From Corynebacterium poyangense (GTDB lineage Bacteria; Actinomycetota; Actinomycetes; Mycobacteriales; Mycobacteriaceae): a stretch of 64,000 nucleotides of DNA. Below the pieces are notes generated by a model. That model saw only the letters and a list, made by a program, of their open reading frames with translations, was not told the DNA's origin and ran no database searches. Shown piece after piece: positions 8,710 to 17,867 of this stretch. Each line of letters starts with the position of its first letter. Positions within the stretch are counted from its first letter, which is position 1. The stretch spans positions 682,001 to 746,000 of the forward strand of contig NZ_CP046884.1 in assembly GCF_014522205.1 (NCBI RefSeq), given 5' to 3'. A program made the translations under genes and the position numbers.

Positions 8710-10044
8710 TTAGTTGGAGAAGGTCTTTGTGATACCGTCACGGAGCACATTGAGGCCATCACGCAGCAGGTCTTCTTCAATGACCAGCGGAGGTAGAAGG
8801 CGAATGACATTGCCGTCCATACCGCAGGTCAATGCAATGACTCCCTGGGAGCGACAGTGGGCCGCGATAGCTGCAGTTCGCTCAGGATCGGGAGCGCCAG
8901 AGGCGGTGGAGAACTCGAGGGCAATCATGGCGCCCCGGCCGCGGATTTCAGCCACCATGTCTGCTTCGAGCAGGGGTTCTAATTCTTCGCGAATGATTCC
9001 TTCGATGGCAGTTGCACGCTCCAAGAGCTGATGATCTTCAATATAAGAAAGGGTGGCGAGGGCTGCCGCGCAGGCGATGGGGTTACCGGCATAGGTGCCT
9101 CCTAGAGAACCGGGGCCTGGGGCGTCCATGACCTCTTTGGTTCCGGTGACGGCAGAAAGTGGCATTCCTCCACCCACACCCTTAGCAATGGTGATGAGAT
9201 CAGGCTCGAGTTCCTCATGATTGGAGGCAAACCATTGCCCGGTTCGTGCAATGCCGGCCTGAATCTCATCAAGGATAAAGAGGACATCATTATCTTTGCA
9301 CCATTTTTGGAGCGTCGGGAGGAAGCCGGGTGCAGGTACCACGAATCCGCCTTCGCCCTGGATAGGCTCGATGACAATGCAGGCGAGGTCTTCAGTGCCA
9401 ATATTTTGTTCGATGTGGCGGATGGACTTTTCCGCAGCTTCTTCACCGCTTAATTGGTCACGCAAGGGGTAAGAACCGGCGATTCGATAAACATCGCCAG
9501 CAAGCCGGCCAAATCCTGCCTTATAGGGCTTGTGCTTTGCCGTCATGGACATGGTGAGATTGGTACGGCCATGGAATGCGCGGTCAAAAACCACTACCCG
9601 ATTTTTGCCCGTGTAATTGCGGGCAATTTTAATGGCGTTTTCAATAGCCTCGGCCCCAGTGGAGAATAGGGCGCTATGCTTTTCCGATGCGCCGGGAGCA
9701 ATAGCATTGAGTTTTTCGCACACGTCAACAAAGCCCTGGTAGGGAACGTTGAGGAAACAGGTGTGGGTGAAATGATCAGCCGCCTCCTTGATGGCTTTAT
9801 TCACCTGAGGATTCCGGTTGCCCACATTGGTCACGCCAATGCCGGAGGCAAAATCAATCAGCTGATTGTCATCCGCGTCAACTAAGATGGCGCCATCGCC
9901 AGAAACAATATATGCGGGAAGGCCGGGCTTTAAGGCCTGAGCGCAATTGGCTTCTCGATGCTTCTCCAGTTCAAGGCTGTGAGGGCCTGGAATAGTAGTG
10001 CGGACTATCCGCTTCTGTTCAATGGGATTCTCTTGCGAATGCAT
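8710..10044 (-). CDS. gabT: Class III aminotransferase, 4-aminobutyrate transaminase-like
   Basis: A 444-aa PLP-dependent class III aminotransferase. STGAEA (128-133) binds the PLP phosphate, Asp259 (FILDEIQAG) contacts the pyridine nitrogen, and Lys288 (TIAKGVGGGMPL) forms the Schiff base. Overall similarity is to GABA:2-oxoglutarate transaminases. The ATG at 10044 is preferred over the upstream 10080 start because GGGAGAG precedes it. It is the first gene of the minus-strand operon and is divergent from a PucR-type regulator. Corynebacterium glutamicum gabT is also controlled by a PucR-type protein (GabR), but gabD and gabP are missing here, so the real substrate may be another amine. Confidence 0.88.
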   Translation of the reverse strand: MHSQENPIEQKRIVRTTIPGPHSLELEKHREANCAQALKPGLPAYIVSGDGAILVDADDNQLIDFASGIGVTNVGNRNPQVNKAIKEAADHFTHTCFLNVPYQGFVDVCEKLNAIAPGASEKHSALFSTGAEAIENAIKIARNYTGKNRVVVFDRAFHGRTNLTMSMTAKHKPYKAGFGRLAGDVYRIAGSYPLRDQLSGEEAAEKSIRHIEQNIGTEDLACIVIEPIQGEGGFVVPAPGFLPTLQKWCKDNDVLFILDEIQAGIARTGQWFASNHEELEPDLITIAKGVGGGMPLSAVTGTKEVMDAPGPGSLGGTYAGNPIACAAALATLSYIEDHQLLERATAIEGIIREELEPLLEADMVAEIRGRGAMIALEFSTASGAPDPERTAAIAAHCRSQGVIALTCGMDGNVIRLLPPLVIEEDLLRDGLNVLRDGITKTFSN

Positions 10045-10080
10045 AACTCTCCCTCTTCGGAATTCTGTGGCAAAGATCAT

Positions 10081-10160
10081 TATTTGATAGAAGGTGACCT
10101 AAGTTATAGCGACATTGTGGTTAAATTTCTTCAGAGGAAACGACAGAATGGACCCTAGAG
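10081..10160. promoter_or_regulatory. Divergent promoter region between gabT-like and pucR-like genes
   Basis: This 80-base AT-rich spacer separates the start regions of two divergent genes and must hold both promoters and presumably the PucR-family operator. I could not pick out a convincing inverted repeat or -35/-10 pair. Confidence 0.4.
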
Positions 10161-11699
10161 ATGCGCTCACAATCCTTGGTAAAGCCCCAGTTCATGGACT
10201 CGGATCATGCAGCGGTGACTCTCAAGTGGTTAGCGAGTAGACGTGAATTGGGGATCACCATTCACCATGATGAAGGTCAAGAGTTTTCGGTCATTCATCC
10301 GTGTGAGCTTGAAGAGCCGGGGGAGTTTCTCGTTGGTGGATGCGTTGTCCTCTTTACCGGAATTGCTTACCGATCCAGGCCAGAGGCGCTGGCTGACCAT
10401 GTTCGGAAACTCGCCCGTGCCGGGGTATCAGGTATCGGATTTGGGGTGGAGGTAGTTTTTCCCTCAGTTCCGGAATCAATGCGGGAAGCAGCTGCAGAGG
10501 AAGGTGTAGCGCTCTTCTCTATCTCTCTCGAAGTTCCTTTTATTAAGGTCCTTCATGAAGTCCAAGAGGAATTGTCCCGCCAGCGTAATCAGCGCCGAGA
10601 GCTTCTCCTTGAAGCCCAACGGCAGTTAAATACCGCAGCCAATAGCGGTGGTTTGGAGAACCTCCTCAAGGTAGGTGCCCAAAATCTTCATGCTCACCTG
10701 GTGCTGATGGACAATGACGGACGGGTTAGTGCTGAAGTCCGCAATAACCAGGTCCCGGAATTTTCTATGGATCAGCTTCGACACTGGATCCAAGAGTCGC
10801 CCGGGGATATGGCTAAACGCGTCGGACCTTTGACGGTAATAGGGCAGAAGATTGATGCCTTTGGAGAACGCTCACTCATGCTCATTGCAGTATCTACTCA
10901 GGCTTTTGCGACGGAAAGCCGTGCGCTATTGCGGCATTGTGCGGGACTAGCTGAGTTAATTGTGGCTCGGCCTCAACGGTATAGGGCAATTCACCAAGAG
11001 TTAAATTCCTTAGCGTTAGCCCTGCAACTGGGTTTCAATGTGGAGCCAGGGCAGGTGCGAACTAAGATTTTTCACAGTGTGGCCGATAGCGAGGGGAAGG
11101 TTAGGCCTGCACTTCTTAAGGGAAGATCCGCCCGAGGGGTGTCTCGAATCATGAAGACGGTAGATCAGTCCCTAGAGCGCGCCGGGCGGTTGCTGTTCTC
11201 CCTGGATATTGATGATTGTTCTGTCTTTATGATTTTCCGGGGGGATCGAACTCCTGAGGAGATCATTGATCTCTTTCAATCCGTATTAGGGGATGCGCGT
11301 TTAGCTGTGGGCGGGCAGCTGAATTGGGATGAATTGGAGATTGATGTTCTGCATCAATTAGAGCGCATTATTTTGAGGGCTCGAATAGGTGGGTGCATTG
11401 GTCCCAAGGAATCAGGTCTTGATTGGTTGCAGGAAAGGCCAGTTCAACATGCCATGAAAAAACGTAATGAAGAGACCTGGGGCAGGTTGGATGGTGCGGG
11501 GGAGGATTTGGGGTGCACCCTGGAGGCCTATTTGCGCAATGTTGGCAATCTTAGCCACACCGCGCGGGAATTGAAGATTCACCGACATACGGTGTCAAAG
11601 CGGTTGGCGAAGATTGAGGAGCTCATTGAGGTTGATTTAGAGGATCCAGTCACGCGTGCAGAATTGCTCATAGTGGCGCACTCCTGTGAGTGTGCTTAA
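10161..11699 (+). CDS. PucR-family transcriptional regulator
   Basis: A 512-aa regulator with PucR architecture. Residues about 15-135 form the N-terminal sensory domain (ending near FSISLEVPFIKVLHEVQEEL), a GGDEF-like central region follows (about 290-400), and the C terminus is a PucR helix-turn-helix (455-495; LSHTARELKIHRHTVSKRL). It is divergent from the amine/ketone operon and therefore its likely local regulator, by analogy with GabR of C. glutamicum. The initiator has no strong ribosome-binding site. A 9-G run and a 7-T run follow its stop. The inducer is unknown. Confidence 0.9.
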   Translation: MRSQSLVKPQFMDSDHAAVTLKWLASRRELGITIHHDEGQEFSVIHPCELEEPGEFLVGGCVVLFTGIAYRSRPEALADHVRKLARAGVSGIGFGVEVVFPSVPESMREAAAEEGVALFSISLEVPFIKVLHEVQEELSRQRNQRRELLLEAQRQLNTAANSGGLENLLKVGAQNLHAHLVLMDNDGRVSAEVRNNQVPEFSMDQLRHWIQESPGDMAKRVGPLTVIGQKIDAFGERSLMLIAVSTQAFATESRALLRHCAGLAELIVARPQRYRAIHQELNSLALALQLGFNVEPGQVRTKIFHSVADSEGKVRPALLKGRSARGVSRIMKTVDQSLERAGRLLFSLDIDDCSVFMIFRGDRTPEEIIDLFQSVLGDARLAVGGQLNWDELEIDVLHQLERIILRARIGGCIGPKESGLDWLQERPVQHAMKKRNEETWGRLDGAGEDLGCTLEAYLRNVGNLSHTARELKIHRHTVSKRLAKIEELIEVDLEDPVTRAELLIVAHSCECA

Positions 11700-11754
11700 G
11701 CCTATGTCTGGGGGGGGGTGATTTTTTTCGAGGATGGCACTCGACAATTTTACC

Positions 11755-11766
11755 TACGTTAGCGTA
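11755..11766. promoter_or_regulatory. Near-palindrome upstream of the reductase/desaturase pair
   Basis: TACGTTAGCGTA is an imperfect palindrome about 58 bases upstream of the reductase start, in an otherwise AT-rich leader. A TetR-type operator would look like this, but the assignment is only positional. Confidence 0.3.
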
Positions 11767-11823
11767 AGCTACCAAACCGTAAGCACATTTTCTTCTCATG
11801 TTTGAAAGGGGCTTTCGCCACCT

Positions 11824-12882
11824 ATGAGCGCAAAAACTCGCGATGGATTAGCCCATGTCCGAGGGGTACTTCGTCGTTTTACCTCGCCCCTCTTGCCGGA
11901 TGATTACACGCAATTACTCAATCCCTTATGGTCAAAACGGGAACTGCGGGGCCAGATAATCTCAGTTGATCGTGGACATGCCGATACCGTGCATCTGGTG
12001 ATCAAGCCGGGGTGGGGCGTCCCGGTTGATTTTCATGCAGGACAATACATCGGAATTGGCGTTCCAGTAAATGGTCGATTCGTTTGGCGAAGTTATTCCT
12101 TGACCTCATCTCCAGAAACGGCCAAGGGGTTATTTGCTATCACCGTCCGAGCTGTGGAACGTGGAAAATTATCTAACCATTTAGTGAATTCGGTACGTCC
12201 GGGACAAGCTATCCGGCTTGCGGCTCCGGCTGGCGATTTCCACCTTAGTGATCCTCTTCCGGCCAAAATAGCTTTTATTACTGCTGGGTCCGGGGTGACC
12301 CCGGTGGTCTCTATGTTGCGTACTATCAAAGACCGGGGACTTCACTCTGATGTGGTGATTGTGCATTCAGCCCACAGTGCCGAGGATGTGCTCTTTGAGG
12401 ATGTTCTTCATGACTGGGGTGCTACCATCCATATCACCGGTGAGCAGGGGCGATTATCGCCGGAGAGCATTCATGATCTCATTCCGGACTTAACCGAACG
12501 GGTTATCTACGCCTGTGGGCCGGAACAAATGCTGGTAGACCTGGAAAACTGGGCGAAAGCAGAGGGAGTTGAGATCAGGACCGAGCATTTCACCCTAAAT
12601 AGAGAAAGCGATGCTGAAGGTGGGGAAATCACTTTCCTCAAAGGCGGAGCTGAAGAATGTGGCAGTATCAAGGTCGACGGTGCGACCACCTTATTGGAGG
12701 CAGGCGAGTCAGCCGGAGTGCAGATGCCATTTGGCTGCCGGATGGGGATTTGCCAAACCTGTGTCCGCCAAGTTCATGAAGGTACGGTCAGGAATCTCCG
12801 AACCGGTGAACATCATGGTGCTGGGGAAAGAATCAGGACGTGCGTCTGCGTAGCTGCGGGCGATGTCAGCATTGACGTATAG
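11824..12882 (+). CDS. Ferredoxin reductase-type electron-transfer protein (FAD, NAD(P)H, 2Fe-2S)
   Basis: A 352-aa single-chain reductase passing electrons from NAD(P)H via FAD to a plant-type 2Fe-2S cluster. The FAD-binding motif is R89-S-Y-S-L (RSYSLTSS), the pyridine nucleotide domain has GSGVTPVVSML, and the C-terminal ferredoxin domain carries Cys305, Cys310, Cys313 and Cys340 (GCRMGICQTC, then RTCV). The next gene is a membrane fatty acyl desaturase starting 14 bases after this stop. The arrangement matches mycobacterial Rv3230c and DesA3 (Rv3229c), where the reductase powers the desaturase. An RBS (GAAAGGGG) lies upstream. Confidence 0.92.
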   Translation: MSAKTRDGLAHVRGVLRRFTSPLLPDDYTQLLNPLWSKRELRGQIISVDRGHADTVHLVIKPGWGVPVDFHAGQYIGIGVPVNGRFVWRSYSLTSSPETAKGLFAITVRAVERGKLSNHLVNSVRPGQAIRLAAPAGDFHLSDPLPAKIAFITAGSGVTPVVSMLRTIKDRGLHSDVVIVHSAHSAEDVLFEDVLHDWGATIHITGEQGRLSPESIHDLIPDLTERVIYACGPEQMLVDLENWAKAEGVEIRTEHFTLNRESDAEGGEITFLKGGAEECGSIKVDGATTLLEAGESAGVQMPFGCRMGICQTCVRQVHEGTVRNLRTGEHHGAGERIRTCVCVAAGDVSIDV

Positions 12883-12896
12883 GGGAGAAATAGATA

Positions 12897-14186
12897 ATGG
12901 CTATTGACAATATTCGAGCATATTCCCATTTAACCGATGACGATATTCGAGAAATCGGGAAGCGGTTGGATGAGATTGAGGCCGAGGTAAACGCTGATCT
13001 TGGTGAGCGCGACGCAAAATATATCCGGAACCTGATTAGGTTCCAACGAAGCTTAGAGATAGCAGGACGCATCAGTCTCCTTTTTTCTTCTAAGCGCCCA
13101 GCATGGATTGCGGGTGTCGGGCTACTGAGCTTCTCAAAGATTTTGGAAAACCTCGAAATTGGCCACAACGTCATGCACGGCCAATGGGATTGGATGAATG
13201 ACCCGGAAATTCATTCCTCCACCTGGGAGTGGGATAATGTGTGTCCCTCGTCCCAGTGGATGCATACCCACAATTTCGTTCATCACAAATTCACCAACAT
13301 CCTGGGAATGGATGATGACGTGGGATATGGGATTTTGCGGGTCACGAGAGATCGGAAATGGGCAAAATTCCATGCCCTCCAGCCGCTAACAAACGTCACT
13401 CTCGCGGCACTCTTCCAGTGGGCTGTGGGATTCTATGATGTCCAATTCGGTCGGTTCTTCACCGGCCGTGCGCAGTGGAAAGACATTTCACCGAAGTTCT
13501 TTGAAACGCTCTCTAAGGTAGGGCGCCAAACAGTGCGCGACTACGTCCTCTATCCCTTGCTTTCCGGGCCTAATTTCCGGCACACCATCACTGCTAACCT
13601 CACCGCCAACTTTATTCGCAGTGTTTGGGCATACTCGGTGATTTTCTGCGGACATTTCCCAGATGAGGCGGAGACTTTCACCAAGGAGCAGTATCAGGAA
13701 GAAACCCATGATGAGTGGTATTTGCGCCAGATGCTTGGTTCGGCGAACTTCACCGGTGGGAAGATCCTGACTATCCTCTCCGGAAATCTCAATTATCAGA
13801 TTGAGCATCACCTTTACCCGGATATGCCGTCTAATCGCTTAGCTGAGGTGGCAAAAAAGGTGCAGGTCCTCTGTGCCGAGTATGACCTTCCTTATAATGT
13901 GGATTCCTTCCCGAAGCAGCTACTCAAAGTACAGCGGACACTGTTAAAACTCACTCTTCCTAACCGCTTCTTAGTAGCAGATCCGGATAATGCGCCGGAA
14001 GTGCGAACCAATCGAGCTTTTGAGAAGTTCGGGGTGGAGCCAAAGCTTCATATCGGTGCTGATGAGCATGGCGTACGAGCCGGCCTGAAAACCGGTTTGG
14101 GGATGTTGGCGAAACTTCGCCCCTCGGTCAAAGACGTGGTCTTGAACTTTTCTGGCCGAACTCCACAACGTCGGCTGGGGAACTAA
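12897..14186 (+). CDS. Membrane fatty acyl-CoA desaturase (DesA3-like)
   Basis: A 429-aa di-iron membrane desaturase introducing a double bond into acyl-CoA. The three histidine clusters are present: HNVMH (90-94), HTHNFVHH (123-130) and QIEHHLYP in the C-terminal half. Hydrophobic stretches flank them. It pairs with the upstream reductase (14-base gap), and this pair next to rsgA and aroA corresponds to the DesA3 locus of mycobacteria. In corynebacteria such an enzyme would make oleic-type acids for phospholipids and corynomycolates. Good confidence in family; regiospecificity inferred. Confidence 0.92.
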   Translation: MAIDNIRAYSHLTDDDIREIGKRLDEIEAEVNADLGERDAKYIRNLIRFQRSLEIAGRISLLFSSKRPAWIAGVGLLSFSKILENLEIGHNVMHGQWDWMNDPEIHSSTWEWDNVCPSSQWMHTHNFVHHKFTNILGMDDDVGYGILRVTRDRKWAKFHALQPLTNVTLAALFQWAVGFYDVQFGRFFTGRAQWKDISPKFFETLSKVGRQTVRDYVLYPLLSGPNFRHTITANLTANFIRSVWAYSVIFCGHFPDEAETFTKEQYQEETHDEWYLRQMLGSANFTGGKILTILSGNLNYQIEHHLYPDMPSNRLAEVAKKVQVLCAEYDLPYNVDSFPKQLLKVQRTLLKLTLPNRFLVADPDNAPEVRTNRAFEKFGVEPKLHIGADEHGVRAGLKTGLGMLAKLRPSVKDVVLNFSGRTPQRRLGN

Positions 14187-14240
14187 ACTCCATCGCGCAT
14201 GAGGTGAACGACATCCCGGTGACCGCACTATCAGGTCATG

Positions 14241-14271
14241 GTGGGAGCAGAACTAATGTTCCCGCTCCCAC
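14241..14271. terminator. Hairpin between convergent desaturase and rsgA genes
   Basis: GTGGGAGC (14241-14248) pairs with GCTCCCAC (14264-14271), and an inner GAAC/GTTC can extend the stem. There is no clear T-run on either side. It overlaps the last codons of rsgA and may end transcription from both sides. Confidence 0.5.
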
Positions 14272-15269
14272 TCCGGGGTGGAGCGAAGTGACACGAGGAG
14301 GCGTCGGACTGCGCGTACTCGCCGGCCGCTGGGCGAATCTGGATTGATGGTGTCGAGGCCACATTCTGGGTCCGCTGGTGGGCCGAGATGGCTGCAACCT
14401 CGAGGACACTGCTGAATCGCCTCATGGAGGTCATCAAAAACGCGGAGGACAACTTCTGCATCAACATGCGCTAGTCCGAAGGATCGGATACCGGGGGTGT
14501 CAATGATCCAACCATCATTAAAGGGGATGGCTACTGACTGTGTCGAGGTATGGCGTCCTTTGCCCACCCCGGAAACCTCTCCGGTAGCCCGGTGTGCGTC
14601 GGGGATAAGACGGTTAACCAGTGTAGATTTCCCTACTCCAGAATGGCCTATCAAGCAGCACACCTTCTGATGGGTAAGTTCCATAAGTGGTCCTAAATCA
14701 TCCCCAATACCGCAGGTCACCACGGGGATAGCTAGGTCGTGAAACTCCCCGGCAAAATCTTGCGGATCAGCTAAGTCTGACTTAGTCAAACACAGCACTG
14801 GCTGAAGCCCGCCTACGAAAGCGGCGATGAGGGAGCGCTCAACAAATCCGGTTCGCGGCGGAGGATCGGCAACTGCACACACAATCAATAACGTGTCTGC
14901 ATTGGCCACCACAATGCGCTCATAGGGGTCATTATCATCAGCTGTCCTACGTAGAACTGATCGCCGTTCCTGGACAATGACAATTCGCCCTAAGGTGCCA
15001 GGGCGCCCAGAAGTATCACCCACAATGCCAACTCGATCTCCTACTTCAATGGATGTTCTCCCCAGTTGGCGGGCGCGAACACACACCACTCGGTGATCGG
15101 CGGAGTCAGCTGAGTCTAAAACCACACCCCAACGGCCACGATCTTTTGTCACCACCATTCCAAATTTGGCGTCCTGGTAACGAGGCCGGTCCTTTGTGCG
15201 TGGGCGGGATCGTCCCCGAGCCCGGATTTTGACATCAGAGTCATCCCAGTGCCGACGTGCCCTAGCCAC
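14253..15269 (-). CDS. rsgA: Ribosome small-subunit-dependent GTPase RsgA
   Basis: A 338-aa circularly permuted GTPase acting in late 30S subunit maturation. An N-terminal OB-like domain is followed by the permuted order G4 (LTKSDL), G1 (GHSGVGKST), G3 (DTPGIRSFG). The C-terminal zinc knuckle has the pattern C-x4-C-x-H-x7-C (CPRGCSHLGPPADPEC). A basic N-terminal extension of about 30 residues is Arg-rich. It overlaps the aroA 3' end by 8 bases, as in mycobacteria (Rv3228/Rv3227), so the two form a minus-strand operon. Confidence 0.95.
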   Translation of the reverse strand: MARARRHWDDSDVKIRARGRSRPRTKDRPRYQDAKFGMVVTKDRGRWGVVLDSADSADHRVVCVRARQLGRTSIEVGDRVGIVGDTSGRPGTLGRIVIVQERRSVLRRTADDNDPYERIVVANADTLLIVCAVADPPPRTGFVERSLIAAFVGGLQPVLCLTKSDLADPQDFAGEFHDLAIPVVTCGIGDDLGPLMELTHQKVCCLIGHSGVGKSTLVNRLIPDAHRATGEVSGVGKGRHTSTQSVAIPFNDGWIIDTPGIRSFGLAHVDAEVVLRVFDDLHEAIQQCPRGCSHLGPPADPECGLDTINPDSPSGRRVRAVRRLLVSLRSTPEWEREH

Positions 15270-16590
15270 GAATCATCTGCTCCCACAAGTGAGCGAATCC
15301 GGGCAGAGTTTTAGCGGTGGTTTCGATGTTTTCTACCTTTACTCCGGGGGTAACAAGGCCTAGGATAGCCCCCGCCGTCGCCATCCGGTGATCGGCATAG
15401 GTGTGCCACACGCCGCCGTGGAGTTGGGCGGGTTTTATTACTAACCCGTCCTTTAGCTCTTCACACTGACCACCAAGTCGGGTAATTTCGGTGCTCAGTG
15501 CGGCTAGTCGGTCGGTTTCATGACCCCGGAGATGAGCAATCCCGGTGATTCTTGACTCGCTGCGAGCCAAAGCACACAAGGCGACCACGGTAGGTGCTAA
15601 CTCGCCGATATCCGACATGTCGAGGTGAATGCCAGAAAGCCCCTGACTTGGGGGAGGTCCAGTGACCACCAAACGGTAATCTGCTCCAGTGGCTTCTAAC
15701 TCCACGCGACAGCCCATGTGCTCGAGGATGCTTCGAATAACATCTCCAGGCTGAGTAGTTCTCAGCGGCCACTGAGGAATAGTGATTCTTCCCCCGGTGA
15801 TAGCCGCTGCCGCCAGGAAGGGAGTGGCATTAGAGAGATCGGGTTCCACCCGCCAGGTGCGGCCTTCTAATTCGCCGGGCTCTACCCGCCATTGATGAGG
15901 TTCCACGTGTACTGTTGCCCCGGCTTGACACAGCATGTCAACAGTCATCTCAATATGCGGCATACTAGGTAATTTGGGTCCGACGTGCCGGACAGTCATG
16001 CCGTAGCGGAAGCGGGGGGCGGCAAGTAATAATCCAGAAACAAATTGGCTAGAAGCGCTTGCGTCGATACTCACCATGCCGCCGTCGGGTATGCCTTGGG
16101 CATAGACCGTAAAGGGAAGCTGTTCTCCAACCACGCTGGCACCGAGTTCGCGCAGAGCGTCCAGCATGGTGGACATTGGTCGGGTTCGAGCTTGAAGATC
16201 GCCATCAAACACCACGGTGCCCGTAGTCAAGCAGGCGACGGGTGGAACAAAGCGCATCACTGTTCCCGCAAGACCACAGTCGATCGTGGCGGAGTGAAAA
16301 GGCGCTGGCTTAACCCGGATATCCATCCCAGCAGCAGAGGACTCAGTGACATCAACGTGGGTTCCTAATTCTTGCAGAGCCCCTATCATTAACCGGGTGT
16401 CTCGGCTATCGAGTGCCCCATATATATGGCTTTCCCGGTTAGCTAGGGCTGAGAGAATCAAAGCCCGGTTCGTTATGGATTTGGAACCTGGGATCTCCTG
16501 GGTCCACGACAGCGGTCCCTGTGCTTGGGGAGCGTCCCATAACGAAATAGGGGTTGAGTCTGGTTGTTGAGTGGCGGGGGGTTGCTGCAT
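15262..16590 (-). CDS. aroA: 3-phosphoshikimate 1-carboxyvinyltransferase (EPSP synthase)
   Basis: A 442-aa enzyme of the shikimate pathway that joins PEP and shikimate-3-phosphate. The PEP/S3P site motifs are visible: PGSKSITNRALIL near residue 33, GLAGTVMRFVPP in the first lobe, and DHRMATAGAILG near the C terminus. I choose the ATG at 16590 because GAGGGG lies 7 bases upstream; an ATG at 16608 gives 448 residues and cannot be excluded. It is divergent from the SRAP gene and translationally coupled to rsgA downstream. Confidence 0.95.
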   Translation of the reverse strand: MQQPPATQQPDSTPISLWDAPQAQGPLSWTQEIPGSKSITNRALILSALANRESHIYGALDSRDTRLMIGALQELGTHVDVTESSAAGMDIRVKPAPFHSATIDCGLAGTVMRFVPPVACLTTGTVVFDGDLQARTRPMSTMLDALRELGASVVGEQLPFTVYAQGIPDGGMVSIDASASSQFVSGLLLAAPRFRYGMTVRHVGPKLPSMPHIEMTVDMLCQAGATVHVEPHQWRVEPGELEGRTWRVEPDLSNATPFLAAAAITGGRITIPQWPLRTTQPGDVIRSILEHMGCRVELEATGADYRLVVTGPPPSQGLSGIHLDMSDIGELAPTVVALCALARSESRITGIAHLRGHETDRLAALSTEITRLGGQCEELKDGLVIKPAQLHGGVWHTYADHRMATAGAILGLVTPGVKVENIETTAKTLPGFAHLWEQMIRG

Positions 16591-16638
16591 ATCCACACCC
16601 CTCATCATAGGTGGAGAACAGCAGGAATAATGGGAACC

Positions 16639-17304
16639 ATGTGCGGTCGTTTCACTTTATTTCGTCCCGTTGAAAAGCTACGGGAAAGCGTGCTTTCAGT
16701 ACCGGGGGTACGTGAGGTACTTTTCCCGGAGGGGCCACCGCCACCGCGATATAACTGTGCTCCTAGCTCAACTATTGCAGCAGTTGATTTAGGACAGTCT
16801 GGTCAAGCAGTAGTAGCTCCTGCTCGATGGGGTCTTATCCCGCCTTGGAAAAGAGACCTCCTAGGACCTCCGCTTTTTAATGCTCGGGCTGAAACAGTGC
16901 GCGAAAAGCCGTCGTTTCGTGAGGCCTTTGCAACCCAGCGTTGTGTCATCCCCATGGATGGCTATTACGAATGGAAAGATAAAAAGCCGTATTTCATTAG
17001 CTATGCAGATGGTGAGTTAATGTGGGCGGCGGCACTATTTTCTACCGCTCTCCAGCAACTATCGGTGACCATCATAACCACCGCCGCCATGCCACCCATG
17101 GAATGGCTACATCACCGTATGCCCCGCTTGTTGACGCAGGAGGAACTCTTGCCCTGGACCCAGGGGTCCGCCTCCGAAGCAACACAGATGTTGCACCCCA
17201 GTCCGGAAGGGTTAAGGGAAAAGATGGAGGCTCGACGCGTTTCTTCAGCGGTCGGGAAGGTTTCTCATGATGACCCCAGCCTTATTCAGCCTGTAAGTCA
17301 CTAA
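16639..17304 (+). CDS. SOS response-associated peptidase (SRAP/YedK, HMCES-like)
   Basis: A 221-aa SRAP protein that forms a thiazolidine crosslink with abasic sites in single-stranded DNA through the cysteine at position 2. The start at 16639 is set by this requirement: only this ATG gives Met-Cys2-Gly (MCGRFTLF). Longer in-frame starts would bury the cysteine. Further active-site segments are NARAETVREKPSF and the histidine in WLHHRMP. It is divergent from aroA, the same arrangement as Rv3226c/Rv3227. Its 3' end overlaps the convergent ybaK gene by 23 bases. Confidence 0.93.
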   Translation: MCGRFTLFRPVEKLRESVLSVPGVREVLFPEGPPPPRYNCAPSSTIAAVDLGQSGQAVVAPARWGLIPPWKRDLLGPPLFNARAETVREKPSFREAFATQRCVIPMDGYYEWKDKKPYFISYADGELMWAAALFSTALQQLSVTIITTAAMPPMEWLHHRMPRLLTQEELLPWTQGSASEATQMLHPSPEGLREKMEARRVSSAVGKVSHDDPSLIQPVSH

Positions 17305-17785
17305 ACTGCGCGCCGAGGACGTGCGCTAAATCTTGGGGATTGACCGCAATATCTAGTCCTCTTTTCCCGCCCGATACCCAAATCTTTTCAGCCTTCGCCA
17401 CCGAGCTATCGATGCGTGTTTCTACGGGATTCTTTTGTCCAAGAGGAGAAATCCCGCCTGGCACATATCCCGATGATCGCTGCGCAGCCGCTGGCGAAGC
17501 CATATCCGCTTTTGGCACCCCAAAGCTCCGGGCCGCTTTCTTCAAACTCAGCTTGGCGGTCACCGGAATACAACACACCCCCAAGTGCTTACCCGCCCGA
17601 CGAGGATCAAGGTCCACCATGAGAGTCTTTAAAATCACAGCCGGATCACCGCCTAGTGCCTTAGCCGCCTGCTCCCCAAAATGCTCTGTCCCTCCGTCGA
17701 AAGTGTCAAGGTGATGCGCTATTTTCTGGTCGATAAGAATCTGAATCGCTGGAGTGGCGGCGGCCCTGTTCTTCTTTTTCGCCAT
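17282..17785 (-). CDS. ybaK: Cys-tRNA(Pro)/aminoacyl-tRNA deacylase, YbaK type
   Basis: A 167-aa editing deacylase that hydrolyses mischarged Cys-tRNA(Pro). The YbaK/EbsC fold is recognisable from ALGGDPAVILKTLMVD, the KLSLKKAA segment with its invariant lysines, and YVPGGISPLGQK, the glycine-rich substrate loop. The N terminus is Lys-rich (MAKKKNR). It converges on the SRAP gene with a 23-base overlap and is divergent from sigH, matching the Rv3224-Rv3223c neighbourhood. Confidence 0.92.
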   Translation of the reverse strand: MAKKKNRAAATPAIQILIDQKIAHHLDTFDGGTEHFGEQAAKALGGDPAVILKTLMVDLDPRRAGKHLGVCCIPVTAKLSLKKAARSFGVPKADMASPAAAQRSSGYVPGGISPLGQKNPVETRIDSSVAKAEKIWVSGGKRGLDIAVNPQDLAHVLGAQFSDLQAE

Positions 17786-17867
17786 GGCCAGGATTATCCC
17801 ACAACAGCTCTGACAACTGCACTAAACTAAATGAGCATTGTCAGCAAAGAAAGGGTGTGGGAGGTAC

